Positions 43,368-52,573 of a stretch of 64,000 bases of DNA are shown in pieces. Positions within the stretch are counted from its first letter, which is position 1; each line of letters begins with the position of its first letter. The position numbers were made by a program, and so were the translations under genes. The notes beneath the pieces were generated by a model that was not told the origin of the DNA, ran no database searches, and saw nothing but the letters and a program-made list of their open reading frames with translations. The stretch comes from Sutcliffiella horikoshii DSM 8719. GTDB lineage: Bacteria > Bacillota > Bacilli > Bacillales > Bacillaceae_I. The stretch is from contig LQXN01000061.1 in the NCBI GenBank assembly GCA_001648575.1, forward strand, positions 124,001 through 188,000, written 5' to 3'.

Positions 43368-43400
43368 GCACCGTCCTGAATTTGCAGGGAGGGTGCTTTT
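43368..43400 (+). terminator. Terminator after the monooxygenase gene
   Basis: GCACC and GGGTGC with an inner TCCTG/CAGGGA pairing, followed by TTTTC. Confidence 0.75.
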
Positions 43401-43457
43401 CTATAGGGGAATCGGTAGCGCACAACCCTTACGCTATCCATCCGCCTTCACACAAAA

Positions 43458-43490
43458 ATGGTCACATAGAGGACCTCTCTATGTGACCAT
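43458..43490 (-). terminator. Strong terminator of the transglutaminase-like gene
   Basis: A 13-14 bp perfect stem (ATGGTCACATAGAG with CTCTATGTGACCAT), followed on the minus strand by TTTTTGTG. It lies 30 bp after the minus-strand stop codon. Confidence 0.88.
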
Positions 43491-43520
43491 CAAGAAACCA
43501 TATATCTCCTTACTAAAACA

Positions 43521-45224
43521 TCAATATTTAACCCCGGTGCGAGTGTGTGTTTTTTTAAACTCATCTGGATTTGGATCAAAATAGTCCTCATTGAAAGCTG
43601 ATATGAATTTGTCATCACGATCAATATATCCTGATCCCCAAGTAGGATCCATCTCAACCCATTCACCATCTAAGTTTGCTTCGACCCAAGCATGGTTGCC
43701 CGGCCACGGAGAACCGGCACGGCCTTCTACATATCTTGCTTCCACACCGCTGGCACGCATCAGGGCAATCGCTAAGTATGCATAATCCTGACAGACACCT
43801 GTCATGGAATCCAAAGTCTTAAGGGCACTATCATCCCATTCAAACTCATTGTTTCTATACTTTTTCACATCATAGGTAACATTCTTCGCGACATAGTCGT
43901 AAATGGCTTTTGCTTTATCACGAGTGGAATCTTTACCGGCAGTTAGCTCTTCTGCAAGCTTGATGATTTCCGGTGCATCTGACTGTACGCCACGGGAAGG
44001 AAGTAAATCTCGCTTATCCTCAGCTGACGCTGTTACGTCGAATTTGGCAAAATTAAAATAGCGGAAATAGTTGCTATTTTCTTCTTTGATTTCCGGTACG
44101 CTCAAAATTACTTCATATTCTCCAGGCCCGAAACGTAAATAAAAGGAACCATCAAACTCATAGTTTTCCACAGCTATCACATCAAGCGCCTCATCCTCGC
44201 CCTTTTTTGTCGTCACAAAAATATGGGTGGTCTCAGCTCCAAATTCTGCTTCGGGGTCAATCCGGCCCTTTACAGAATATGTGCCTTCTGCTTCGTCTCC
44301 TCCGTATTGCGGGGACTCAAGCGTAACACCACGCTCTGTATAGGTAGAAAAGTACTCCAGAGGCTGCATCACTCTGTCGGATGCATTGTCGACATAGATG
44401 GTCGTGGCAAGCTGATAGTAATTCTCCCGTTCCTTATCCGGTACCATCACCTCAAGCTTGTGGATTCCTTTTCCATAGAACAAAGGAATATCAAGGGAAA
44501 ACTCCCCATCCTTCAATGTCACAATATGCTTCCAGGTCTCGGAATCTTTTTTCAGGTGAAGCATGATGGTATCCTCATCTGATAGGTTCACAGCTTTCCC
44601 GCTAAAAGAAAACATCTCGTTTTCTTCTGATAAGCCTGATTCCACATCCAACTCAAGCCCTGCCTGATGACCGAAAGGAGTTAAAGAGATATCATGCTTA
44701 GCAGTGGGATTTACATTATGGACAGTAAATTTGGCAGTGTCGTAGAAATAGTTCTCCCGTTCCTTGTCTGGCAGTTGAACGGTAACCTGATACTCACCCT
44801 CTCCATTGAAAAAGGAAATATTCTCCCTAAAAGCCCCGTCCTTAATCGGTACATGATATTCCATCTGGTTTCCTGTAGGGCCGTCCTCGACAGAACGAAC
44901 CTTGATCCAAACAAACTCCCCTTTTAAGTCAGCATGTTTTTCAATAGTACCGGCTATCTCTACTTGCCCGTTTGCACTGAACTCCTTATATTCTGGTGAG
45001 CTGATAGTTGCATTTACCTCTTCAGCATAAGATGTAAGTTCAAGCGGTTCCAGTTCCAATTCATCATTCTTTTTATCCACAAGTTGTTCATGCTGATCTT
45101 TTACCTCTTGCTCTGCTTGAACCCCGTCATTATTATCTTTCCCGCCAGCATCCTTATCTGAACAAGCGGATAAAACTAAACAGCTACTTAATAGTAAAAC
45201 ACTCATATATTGTTTTTTTGTCAT
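43521..45224 (-). CDS. Transglutaminase-like lipoprotein
   Basis: A surface lipoprotein of 567 residues: signal with lipobox LVLSAC (lipid Cys near 21), an acidic linker, three to four repeated beta-rich modules of about 100 residues (recurring YQVTVQLPDKERENYFYDTAKF and HKLEVMVPDKERENYYQLATTI patterns) and a C-terminal transglutaminase core. The catalytic triad is visible: Cys in MTGVCQDYAYLAIALMR, His in GNHAWVEANL and Asp in WVEMDPTWGSGY. Proteins of this kind may act as proteases or cross-linkers on the wall; the activity is not proven. Start ATG ending at 45224, behind AAGGAGG; it is a single gene with its own terminator. Confidence 0.88.
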   Translation of the reverse strand: MTKKQYMSVLLLSSCLVLSACSDKDAGGKDNNDGVQAEQEVKDQHEQLVDKKNDELELEPLELTSYAEEVNATISSPEYKEFSANGQVEIAGTIEKHADLKGEFVWIKVRSVEDGPTGNQMEYHVPIKDGAFRENISFFNGEGEYQVTVQLPDKERENYFYDTAKFTVHNVNPTAKHDISLTPFGHQAGLELDVESGLSEENEMFSFSGKAVNLSDEDTIMLHLKKDSETWKHIVTLKDGEFSLDIPLFYGKGIHKLEVMVPDKERENYYQLATTIYVDNASDRVMQPLEYFSTYTERGVTLESPQYGGDEAEGTYSVKGRIDPEAEFGAETTHIFVTTKKGEDEALDVIAVENYEFDGSFYLRFGPGEYEVILSVPEIKEENSNYFRYFNFAKFDVTASAEDKRDLLPSRGVQSDAPEIIKLAEELTAGKDSTRDKAKAIYDYVAKNVTYDVKKYRNNEFEWDDSALKTLDSMTGVCQDYAYLAIALMRASGVEARYVEGRAGSPWPGNHAWVEANLDGEWVEMDPTWGSGYIDRDDKFISAFNEDYFDPNPDEFKKTHTRTGVKY

Positions 45225-45457
45225 CTTGTCCTCCTTAAATACTCTTCTGCATTCCAATTAATTTAGGTAAAGCCCTCTTCACATTATCAAGTCTCTATGT
45301 ACTATGTACGTGGCAACCCACCGAAAAGTTTCTAAAGCTATCTTACTATTAAATTGGAAATATTTGAATAGAAGAGGTATTGTATTATTGTGGTAGAATT
45401 ATCCATTTAGAGATGATATAGTTAGATTTAAGTAAAATATTCCTTGGGGGTCGAACT

Positions 45458-46465
45458 GTGCTTGAAAAGTTGAAGGAAACCATTGAACGACTATCAGAAA
45501 AGGACGCTAAGAGTTGGCTGTATTTAACCATGCTTCGATTGGAGCAATTATCAAAAATAGATATTCCAAAAGAAGAAATGTTGGAGGAAATCAAACATAT
45601 ATTATACCCAATCGACCACCAGCCTCCCCCTCAAACAGATTATGACACCGTGCATATTGTGGGGAGTGAATCTACTGCTGGATCACTCAGAGTTGGCTTG
45701 GAGAGGAACCATAAGATAATAGGAGTTTGGGAAATGTTCGACATAGGCCCATTATCCGATAAAATGGAACGACATATATGGCTGCAAAACCATATAAATA
45801 TTTATGAACACTCTATTGATGAGGAGTTCGGCAAGAAATTTAATCAAGCGATGGACGAGTTGAATCGCATTCCTCCACATTGCCCGGTAATAATGTGGAC
45901 AGCAAATAACGCACATGAACAAATTTTCCACAGGTATATCCTTGACTATCTTCGAAAAAATGAAAGTGAAAATCCTGTTTATTTAATCAATGCATCAATT
46001 GCTTACAGAGAGCTTGAACTTTCACCCCTAGGGTTTTCCGAACATTACCCTGAGTTGGAGCCGGAACAGTTGAAGAGCATCCTTCTTTATAGATTGGGAG
46101 AACCTTTATCTGCTGAAGCTAAGAAGCACTATGCCGACGAATGGCTAAAGTTAAAAGAAACTGTAGCTATGCTTCGTGTTTGGAAAGAGGGCAAGATACA
46201 GGGCGTTCCGGAAAGTTATTTTGATCAAGAAATACTTTATTTTGCAAAAGAAGCACAGAGAGAACATGCTGAAAACGGATTTGTAAAAGCAGGCAGAATT
46301 ATCGGTGAAGCATACGGACAACTTGAAGGCAGAGTCAATTTCATGTATTTGGAGTATCGCCTTCGCACCCTTGCTTTCGAAGGTCATTTCGATATAAAGG
46401 GAATCCCGAAATCGATCAGTCACTATAGTGTCAGGTTGAAAGATAAAGAGGGGGACACACAATGA
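45458..46465 (+). CDS. DUF1835 domain protein
   Basis: A 335-residue soluble protein. Residues about 62-185 match DUF1835 (YDTVHIVGSESTAGSLRVGL, then VWEMFDIGPLSD and WTANNAHEQIFHRYILDYL). The following about 100 residues resemble the DUF3658 companion, ending in EYRLRTLAFEGHFDIKG. Function unknown; the family is common in Bacillus. It starts at GTG 45458 behind GGGGG. Its stop overlaps the start of the next gene (ATGA), so the two are coupled. Confidence 0.85.
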   Translation: MLEKLKETIERLSEKDAKSWLYLTMLRLEQLSKIDIPKEEMLEEIKHILYPIDHQPPPQTDYDTVHIVGSESTAGSLRVGLERNHKIIGVWEMFDIGPLSDKMERHIWLQNHINIYEHSIDEEFGKKFNQAMDELNRIPPHCPVIMWTANNAHEQIFHRYILDYLRKNESENPVYLINASIAYRELELSPLGFSEHYPELEPEQLKSILLYRLGEPLSAEAKKHYADEWLKLKETVAMLRVWKEGKIQGVPESYFDQEILYFAKEAQREHAENGFVKAGRIIGEAYGQLEGRVNFMYLEYRLRTLAFEGHFDIKGIPKSISHYSVRLKDKEGDTQ

Positions 46466-47415
46466 AAAAAATATTGTCCTTTATATTTGTACTCATTTTA
46501 TTGGTAATAGGTACATCAGTAGTTTTTGGACAATTCAAAGGAACTTTTAGTTTTAATTTCACTACAACCCCTATTGAACAAGAGGAAACAGTGAACGGAA
46601 AAAGTGTAGATACGATAGAAATCCATGCTACATCCGCTGATATCAAGGTGATTTCTGTAGATAGGGACAATATTTACGTTAGATTATCAGGGGATATTAG
46701 TGAGAATAACAAGGATAAATATAAATTAAAAGTTGAGGAAGAAGACGGAAACGTACATATCGAAATCGAGCAACCTAAAATGGAATTTCAAGTAGGGGTG
46801 AACATCACCAGCCTGAAGCTTGAAGTGGAGGTACCGGAACAAGCTTATAAGAAGCTATCTATCTACTCCATATCCAGTGATATTCAGTTATCAGGTCTGC
46901 AAGTGGAAGCCCTAAAAACGGAGTTGTCTTCGGGGGATTTTAAGGTGGAGGGCGTCAATGTTTCAGATGATTATTCTATTGAACTGATAAGTGGTGATGT
47001 GCACATCGAGAATACCGAAGCAAAGGCAATCTCCATTGAAGGATCAAGCGGTGATATCACTTTTAAGGAAACATTGGGTGATGTACAATTGAATACAATA
47101 TCAGGTGATATCAATATTTGGAATCTCAAAGGGAATATTAACGTTGAAACCACATCAGGTGATATTGAAATTGAGAATGAACGGTTGACTGGAAACATCG
47201 AGGTGGTGGTAACGAGCGGAGATGTAAGCGTTAGGTTTGACGAAACTCCTGAATCTCTTGTCGTCGACTACGAAGGACTATCAGGAAAAGGAAGCGTAAA
47301 CTTAGAAGGAATAACGTATGAAGAAGAAAATGACAGACGGATAGTTGGGAAAGTTGGTATGGGTGACTATTCTCTAAAGGTGCGGACTACTTCTGGTGAT
47401 TTTCGATTGAAATAA
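46462..47415 (+). CDS. DUF4097 beta-helix membrane-anchored protein
   Basis: A 317-residue protein with one N-terminal membrane anchor (about 5-24) and an outer domain of regularly spaced S(G/A)D(I/V) repeats (SADIKV, SSDIQL, SSGDFKV, SGDVHI, SSGDITF, SGDINI, TSGDIEI, TSGDVSV, TSGDFRL). This is the DUF4097 (YvlB/LiaG-like) single-stranded beta-helix fold. Members such as LiaG lie in cell-envelope stress operons, though here no liaRS or pspC gene is near. It overlaps the DUF1835 gene by 4 bp. Confidence 0.88.
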   Translation: MKKILSFIFVLILLVIGTSVVFGQFKGTFSFNFTTTPIEQEETVNGKSVDTIEIHATSADIKVISVDRDNIYVRLSGDISENNKDKYKLKVEEEDGNVHIEIEQPKMEFQVGVNITSLKLEVEVPEQAYKKLSIYSISSDIQLSGLQVEALKTELSSGDFKVEGVNVSDDYSIELISGDVHIENTEAKAISIEGSSGDITFKETLGDVQLNTISGDINIWNLKGNINVETTSGDIEIENERLTGNIEVVVTSGDVSVRFDETPESLVVDYEGLSGKGSVNLEGITYEEENDRRIVGKVGMGDYSLKVRTTSGDFRLK

Positions 47416-47501
47416 TATAATGCCAGGTGAACTTTCAGTTATTATCTAGTTATCATGTATACTAAGATGTAGATGCGATAATGGAAAGGGGCAAGTAGCA
47501 A

Positions 47502-47693
47502 ATGAAATATTTTAAATCCCAGATGAAACAATTGATTAAAGATAATGATGAATTACAACAACGGTTGAGAGAATTGATGGATGAACACGGCCTGGAAAAA
47601 AACTTCGCCTTAAAAGCTCTCTATCACTCCGAAGTGGCAGAAGGCGGAAAGTATCAAACAGATTACCAAGCGCTTGATGCACCGAAAAGCTAA
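47502..47693 (+). CDS. Small hydrophilic protein, unknown
   Basis: A 63-residue, mainly helical charged protein (first 45 residues) with a short polar tail. RBS GGAAAGGGG precedes the ATG by 10 nt, and a terminator follows, so it is a real monocistronic gene. No family recognised. Confidence 0.75.
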   Translation: MKYFKSQMKQLIKDNDELQQRLRELMDEHGLEKNFALKALYHSEVAEGGKYQTDYQALDAPKS

Positions 47694-47703
47694 AAATGTG
47701 GGA

Positions 47704-47738
47704 GAGCAGATCCGAAATTGGGTCTGCTCTATTGTTTA
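47704..47738 (+). terminator. Terminator after the small protein gene
   Basis: GAGCAGATCC pairs with GGGTCTGCTC around GAAATT, followed by TATTGTTTATT. Confidence 0.8.
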
Positions 47739-47798
47739 TTAAGTGAGAGTAAGTTTAAAATATAAGGAACTCATAAAGTGGAAAGGTGTATGGTATCA

Positions 47799-48986
47799 AT
47801 GAACCCGGAATCATATTTTCCCAGAAATATCAAAGCAGCCCTTCAACATAATCCACCCGGTGAATGGATACCGTCCGTTCCAGCAAATGCAATACGATTG
47901 CATTCAGGCTATCCGGCACCTCATCTTGTTCCGAGTGTGGAATTGAAAGATGCGGTAGCTCAATTGCTTGAAGTAGAAAATGATCTTCCTCTTCATTACA
48001 TAGGAAGTCCCAGCATCGATAGGCTGAAAGAGTATGTACGTGCGAGGCAGGAGGTTCGCGGGATGCTTGCAAAAGATAATGAACTTCTAATCACATCCGG
48101 TGCATGCCAGGCAATTGATCTTATTGCCCGCATTTTCCTAGATAAAGACGCTGTTGTGGTGGTCGAGTCTCCAACCTATATGGAGGCTCTGGAAATTTTC
48201 TGGAATTACACAGATCAGATTATTACCGTACCGATCGATAAGGACGGCCTTCAAACAGAACAGTTAGCGGAGTTGCTTGCAAAGAGAAAACAAAAAGGGA
48301 TGAGGCAACCAAGCTTTTTATACACAATTCCAACATTCCATAACCCGACAGGAACGACCATGACAGCAAAACGGAGAAATCATGTCCTTCAACTTGCAGA
48401 AGAATACGATTTCTTGGTGCTAGAAGACGATGCATATGGCGAGCTAGGTTTTACTAGCAATCCCAGGACGCTTAAATCCATGGATACACAAGAGCGGGTA
48501 CTCTACGTAGGATCCTTTTCTAAAGTGATCGCGCCTGGCATGCGAATCGGCTGGGTTCATGCTTCGGAAAAATTCATCCAAGCTTTGTTTTGGTTCAAAA
48601 AAGATCTGGAGCATCCTTTTGCACAAGCGACCATGGCAACCTTCTTGAAAAAAATAGATTTTAGCTCCCGTTTACAGGAGTTAAGTAAGGCATATCAAAA
48701 AAAGTGCTATGTCATGCTGAGTGCACTAAAAAAACATCTTCCTAAAGATGCGACCTGGTTTGTACCAGATGGAGGATATTTCGTATGGGTGAAGCTCCCG
48801 AATCTAGACACAGAGAAACTCCTTTCAAAGGCAACCGAGGAAGGGGTATCTTTCCTTCCTGGCAAATACTTCTTCCTCGATCAGGAAGAAGGGGCAGAAT
48901 ACCTCCGTCTGTCATTCAGCTATGAAAGTGAGAAGGATATCGAGAAAGGAATCGAGAAGTTAGGGTATGTGATTGTTTCAAAATAA
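47799..48986 (+). CDS. PLP-dependent aminotransferase, class I/II (2-aminoadipate-transaminase-like)
   Basis: About 395 residues, fold type I. The PLP lysine lies in GSFSKVIAPGMRIGW, preceded by the Asn of IPTFHNPTGTTM, the Asp/Tyr of LEDDAYGELGF, and the N-terminal YIGSPSIDRLKEYV arm. It resembles the aminotransferase half of MocR-type regulators (LysN/AAT-like) without the DNA-binding part. The substrate is probably an amino acid such as 2-aminoadipate or an aromatic or branched one; the sequence does not decide. Start is uncertain: ATG 47799 (AAAGGTG about 10 nt upstream), ATG 47790, or GTG 47778 (AAGGA nine bases before). Single gene with its own terminator. Confidence 0.88.
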   Translation: MNPESYFPRNIKAALQHNPPGEWIPSVPANAIRLHSGYPAPHLVPSVELKDAVAQLLEVENDLPLHYIGSPSIDRLKEYVRARQEVRGMLAKDNELLITSGACQAIDLIARIFLDKDAVVVVESPTYMEALEIFWNYTDQIITVPIDKDGLQTEQLAELLAKRKQKGMRQPSFLYTIPTFHNPTGTTMTAKRRNHVLQLAEEYDFLVLEDDAYGELGFTSNPRTLKSMDTQERVLYVGSFSKVIAPGMRIGWVHASEKFIQALFWFKKDLEHPFAQATMATFLKKIDFSSRLQELSKAYQKKCYVMLSALKKHLPKDATWFVPDGGYFVWVKLPNLDTEKLLSKATEEGVSFLPGKYFFLDQEEGAEYLRLSFSYESEKDIEKGIEKLGYVIVSK

Positions 48987-49003
48987 AATGAATGCAGAAA
49001 AGG

Positions 49004-49044
49004 GACGGCTCAGGTGCTTACAAAGCTAATGAGCCGTCTTTTAT
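49004..49044 (+). terminator. Terminator after the aminotransferase gene
   Basis: GACGGCTCA (49004-49012) pairs with TGAGCCGTC (49030-49038), then TTTTATTG. The minus-strand side also has a usable sequence for the convergent gene. Confidence 0.85.
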
Positions 49045-49096
49045 TGTTTAATGCACGAACCTTGTCATAGTTCCTCTTAAAGTCGGCCGCAAATAA

Positions 49097-49342
49097 TTAA
49101 CGAACAACAAACAACGCTACACTCAACAGGAAAGATACTGAGGCAAAACCAAAGGCTACCCGATAAAGTTGGAAGGCTTTATTGTGACGATTCTGCAGCA
49201 TTAAATTTCCCATGGAAAGTGTCACAACAAAGGTAAGTAAAATCGGAAATATATCATTCTTCCCAGAGAAACCTGCCCAAATAAGTAATAAGGTAGAAAA
49301 AATAGTTAGAGTCAACAAAACTACTTGAAATCTACTTTTCAT
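49097..49342 (-). CDS. Small two- to three-helix membrane protein
   Basis: An 81-residue protein: hydrophobic segments at about 6-25, 31-48 and 62-80. It has no motif I recognise. The start codon region overlaps the end of the upstream gene by 11 bp on the same strand, so the two are cotranscribed and coupled. RBS GGAGAG lies inside the upstream gene. Confidence 0.78.
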   Translation of the reverse strand: MKSRFQVVLLTLTIFSTLLLIWAGFSGKNDIFPILLTFVVTLSMGNLMLQNRHNKAFQLYRVAFGFASVSFLLSVALFVVR

Positions 49343-50135
49343 TTGTCTCTCCTTTTAGCCGGATGGTAGCCAATACGGGATAATGGTCGGAGGGGAATCC
49401 CCCTTCAATGCGGTCCCTGATGATGGAAGTAGCAAGAATATCAGCCCCAAGGGAGCAGAGTATGTAATCAATTGGAGCGCCTTCCGTTCCGCCCTCATAT
49501 CCGTGAAAGGTTAGACTGTTGTTCTTCTCTTCAGCAGTGAAATTAGAATAACAGCTATTCATGGACGAAATTTGGGCTAATGTTTCACTCTCAGGTACAT
49601 CATTAAAATCCCCGGTTAGAATGACTGGCATGCTTTTCACGGCATCTTTACTTTGAATGACACGCTGAATCAGTTTCAAGCCTTCCTTCCTAGCAAGCTT
49701 TCCCATATGATCAAGATGTGTATTGAAAAAGCGGAAAGCGGGTTCTGCTCCTCCTTTTGGAATAAGCTCCACCCAGGAACAAATTCTTTCACAATGGGCA
49801 TCCCACCCCATACTTCCGATAATATCTGGGGTTTCTGAAAGCATGAATGATGCGCTCGCTCCTATGGTTAAACTGGACTTTTTAACGAATATAGCACTGA
49901 ATTCTCCAACTTCTGTGGAAACTGTACGATTGACTGCGTATACTTCATATGTATCTCTAAATCTATCTTTAAGCCATTCCAGCATAGGGATGGTTGCTTC
50001 CTGTGTGCCGATAACATCTGGCATGTAAGTATGGATGGTTTCTGCAATCCAGTGTTTACGATCTTCCCAATTGAATGGATCAGAGGGGACAATTACACGC
50101 AGATTAAAGGACATGACGGTATATGTATTAGCCAT
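49332..50135 (-). CDS. Endonuclease/exonuclease/phosphatase family protein
   Basis: A 267-residue protein of the EEP superfamily with its metal-dependent phosphodiester hydrolase motifs: MSFNLR at the start, VIGTQEA (Glu), FFNTHLDHMG (Asn, His), LTGDFNDVPES (Asp, Asn), APIDYILCS (Asp) and FPSDHYPVLATI (Asp, His). There is no signal peptide. Members include sphingomyelinase-like and DNase-like enzymes; the target is unknown. The start ATG follows AAGGAGGAA. Cotranscribed with the small membrane protein gene after it. Confidence 0.88.
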   Translation of the reverse strand: MANTYTVMSFNLRVIVPSDPFNWEDRKHWIAETIHTYMPDVIGTQEATIPMLEWLKDRFRDTYEVYAVNRTVSTEVGEFSAIFVKKSSLTIGASASFMLSETPDIIGSMGWDAHCERICSWVELIPKGGAEPAFRFFNTHLDHMGKLARKEGLKLIQRVIQSKDAVKSMPVILTGDFNDVPESETLAQISSMNSCYSNFTAEEKNNSLTFHGYEGGTEGAPIDYILCSLGADILATSIIRDRIEGGFPSDHYPVLATIRLKGETNEK

Positions 50136-50226
50136 ATCTGATTCCTCCTTTAAAAGTAGTAGGTTACAACTACTTCGACAAAAATTTCACTTGTTCCTGC
50201 CTTTTGAAAAAAGGAAGTCAAAATAA

Positions 50227-50258
50227 AAAAGTGCCATAAATATGTGGGCACTTTTTTG
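50227..50258. terminator. Bidirectional terminator
   Basis: AAAAGTGCC (50228-50236) pairs with GGGCACTTTT across a loop, with A and T tracts on both sides. It ends the minus-strand small Zn-ribbon gene. Confidence 0.85.
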
Positions 50259-50265
50259 CTATCTA

Positions 50266-50475
50266 TTATCGTGAATCCTTTGGTGGCTGGCAAACGTCAC
50301 ATTTGTGTTGGTTATTATTCTTGAATTTAGTAAAAGTCTTCTCGAAGTTGCTGCCACAATCACATTTGAATAATAACTTCTGAGAGAAACCATGATATTC
50401 CGTGGATAGCAGTTTACTATCCGAGTTCTTTTCCACAAACTCATTTATCTTTCCAATGGTCCATCGTTTGTTCAT
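50266..50475 (-). CDS. Small Zn-ribbon-like protein
   Basis: A 69-residue protein with a CDCG...CDVC cysteine pattern in the second half, spaced as a zinc ribbon, and an N-terminal helix (KRWTIGKINEFVEKNSDSKLL). The FKCDCGSNFEKTFTKFKNNNQHKCDVC type is often found as the front module of phage or mobile HNH/GIY-YIG endonucleases; here it stands alone without a nuclease. RBS GGAGGTG sits seven bases before the ATG. It may be a remnant or a free-standing nucleic-acid-binding protein. Confidence 0.75.
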   Translation of the reverse strand: MNKRWTIGKINEFVEKNSDSKLLSTEYHGFSQKLLFKCDCGSNFEKTFTKFKNNNQHKCDVCQPPKDSR

Positions 50476-50603
50476 TTTCTGACACCTCCATCATTTATCG
50501 CTTGGCGGAGGCTTTTCTTGGCATCCGTTCCAAAAGAAATATCCTAAAGTCCATATTATAACATTGTCATACTTCATTTAATAGATGATTTACTCTTATA
50601 CCA

Positions 50604-51236
50604 TTACTGCGAGCCCTTCTCGAACGCCAGTTTCACACCAAAACCAATTAACACAGCACCGGTAATGGATTCGATAACAGTCGTTGTCCGCGGCTTTTTC
50701 ATAAATGCACTAATCTGATCAACAAGGTAAATATAAAGGACAAACCAAATGGCGGTCAAGATTGCGTAGGTGAGTCCCATCAAAAGGAACGGCCCGATTG
50801 TACTTGTTCCTGGATCAACAAATTGTGGCAGGAAGGTCAGAAAGAAGACAGCCACTTTTGGATTTAGCATATTAGTCAGGAAACCCTGTTTAAAGTGGGA
50901 TTGATTGGCATACTTGTTTGTTGAAACAATCTCATCCTGTTTGGTAGTTTTCTTGTTCTTAATTGCCCAGATGGTTTTTACTCCAAGGTAGACAAGGTAA
51001 ACGGCACCAACGTATTTGAAGACAGTGAACAAGAAGGCAGATTTTACAATGATGGCAGATAGGCCAACAACGGCTGCGATAGTGTGGATGAGGATTGCGC
51101 AAAAGGTGCCAAATATGGTCTTGAATCCTCCCGCCCTTCCTGCAGCCAAGGTGTTTTTAGTGGCAATGGCAGTGTCAGGACCAGGCAGGATGATAAGCAG
51201 GATGCTCATGATGACAAACAGAAAAAAGTTCTCCAT
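50604..51236 (-). CDS. LysE family exporter
   Basis: A 210-residue membrane protein with six predicted helices and the LysE/RhtB signature near the N terminus (ILPGPDTAIATKNTLAAGRAGGFKTIFGTFCAILIHTIAA). Members export amino acids such as lysine, threonine, homoserine or leucine. The start is the ATG ending at 51236, behind GGGGG; the frame back to 51251 precedes this ribosome site. It lies 74 bp downstream of the XRE-TPR regulator on the same strand, so partial cotranscription is possible. Confidence 0.88.
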   Translation of the reverse strand: MENFFLFVIMSILLIILPGPDTAIATKNTLAAGRAGGFKTIFGTFCAILIHTIAAVVGLSAIIVKSAFLFTVFKYVGAVYLVYLGVKTIWAIKNKKTTKQDEIVSTNKYANQSHFKQGFLTNMLNPKVAVFFLTFLPQFVDPGTSTIGPFLLMGLTYAILTAIWFVLYIYLVDQISAFMKKPRTTTVIESITGAVLIGFGVKLAFEKGSQ

Positions 51237-51310
51237 TGTGAAAACCCCCAACCTTGTGAAATTTATTAAGATACATTGTAACAGAAATGCTTCACGATTT
51301 AATTGTAGGT

Positions 51311-52540
51311 TTAAGAATTTCTTCTTTCAAGCACTGTCGACCATACCTTTTTACTAAAATCCTTCATTCGGGAATCAAGGATGGGCTCGAAGTTTTTCAT
51401 GGCTTTTTCGGCAGCATTAAAGGCTTTCTCTATATCTCCAAGCTCCAACAGTATGAGTGCCTGGTAAGAATCCTTTAGATAGAAGTTGGAAAGATCGATT
51501 GGATGATGGATATCTGGAATTGCAACTTTATTAATGGCATCAAGTGCCTCTTCGAACCGTGAAAGGTGGTAGAGTGCCTTTGCTTTTTCGAGAATGAACC
51601 AAGGTGTATAGAAATCTATTAGATTCCCTGCTGAAAGACTTTCTTCTATTTTTGCAAGTGCTTTAGTATAATCCTTTTCATCTGAAATCAACTCGATTAT
51701 TTTGAATAGTTCACAAAAGCAAATCGAGGAGGCATGGTCCGCAAACTCTCCGTATTGCTTCAACTTCAACAGATAGTAATCCTTTTCTTGTTTATTCCCT
51801 TCCATCATCGCATGTGCGGCGGCAAGCCGGTATAAGTCATCAATCAAATAAAAAATACGTTTTTCCTTGGAGTAGGCAACCGCCTTTTCCATGGTTTCAA
51901 TGGCAGCCTCCGAATTCCCTACGGCGTATAACAAAATAGCTTCACTGTAATCAAGGTCCAGTCTGGCCATCGGTTCAATATATGAATGTTTTGCTTCTAT
52001 TTCTTTTCTTTCAGCAATTAAGATTTTCAGCGATTCCTGATAATTGTGGTCAAAAAAAGCAAGATTGGAACGGAAAATCCCAATGGCAGTACGATTGGAT
52101 GAGATGTTCATCTGATCAAACATATCAGAGGCATTCTCAAGTAGGCTTTCCCAGCCGGATAGCCCTTCGCGTTGAAGGGAGTAGCTGTATATTTCTAATA
52201 ACCGTGCACTCTCATAACCTTTGGTTAGATTCCCAATTAGAGGCTCAATTAGCTCAATTAATTGCTTATATTTATCAGGAAAATCTTGTCTGAACGGGAC
52301 ATTGAAGATTTTTTCCACTTGCTCCAATGTTTCCCGCAATTCATCTGTACTGACTTCACCCATTAAATCTGCTATATCAACTTCAAGCTGATTGGCAATA
52401 TAGGCGAGGCTTTCCATGGAGGGGTTGGCCTTGTTATTTTCAATGAGGCTGAGCATCCCTTTTGTCAGCTCTTTTCCAGCAAGTGCTTCCAAGGTCATCT
52501 TCTTTTGTTTTCTAAATTTTCTTATGCGGTCTCCGAGCAT
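51311..52540 (-). CDS. XRE-type regulator with TPR-like sensor region
   Basis: A 409-residue protein: HTH_3/XRE DNA-binding domain at about residues 1-60 (LGDRIRKFRKQKKMTLEALAGKELTKGMLSLIENNK), then about 330 residues of helical TPR-like repeats (recurrent 34-residue units such as DIEKAFNAAEKAMKNFEPI). This architecture is shared with quorum-sensing and peptide-responsive regulators (RRNPP class) and with AimR-like folds, but no peptide gene is beside it. It is divergent from an MFS transporter across 128 bp holding two matching palindromes, one at each end, so it probably represses both genes. RBS for the ATG is AAGGAGGG. Confidence 0.88.
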   Translation of the reverse strand: MLGDRIRKFRKQKKMTLEALAGKELTKGMLSLIENNKANPSMESLAYIANQLEVDIADLMGEVSTDELRETLEQVEKIFNVPFRQDFPDKYKQLIELIEPLIGNLTKGYESARLLEIYSYSLQREGLSGWESLLENASDMFDQMNISSNRTAIGIFRSNLAFFDHNYQESLKILIAERKEIEAKHSYIEPMARLDLDYSEAILLYAVGNSEAAIETMEKAVAYSKEKRIFYLIDDLYRLAAAHAMMEGNKQEKDYYLLKLKQYGEFADHASSICFCELFKIIELISDEKDYTKALAKIEESLSAGNLIDFYTPWFILEKAKALYHLSRFEEALDAINKVAIPDIHHPIDLSNFYLKDSYQALILLELGDIEKAFNAAEKAMKNFEPILDSRMKDFSKKVWSTVLERRNS

Positions 52541-52573
52541 ATTTGTGTGCCCTCCTTACATTCATCTTCTTTT

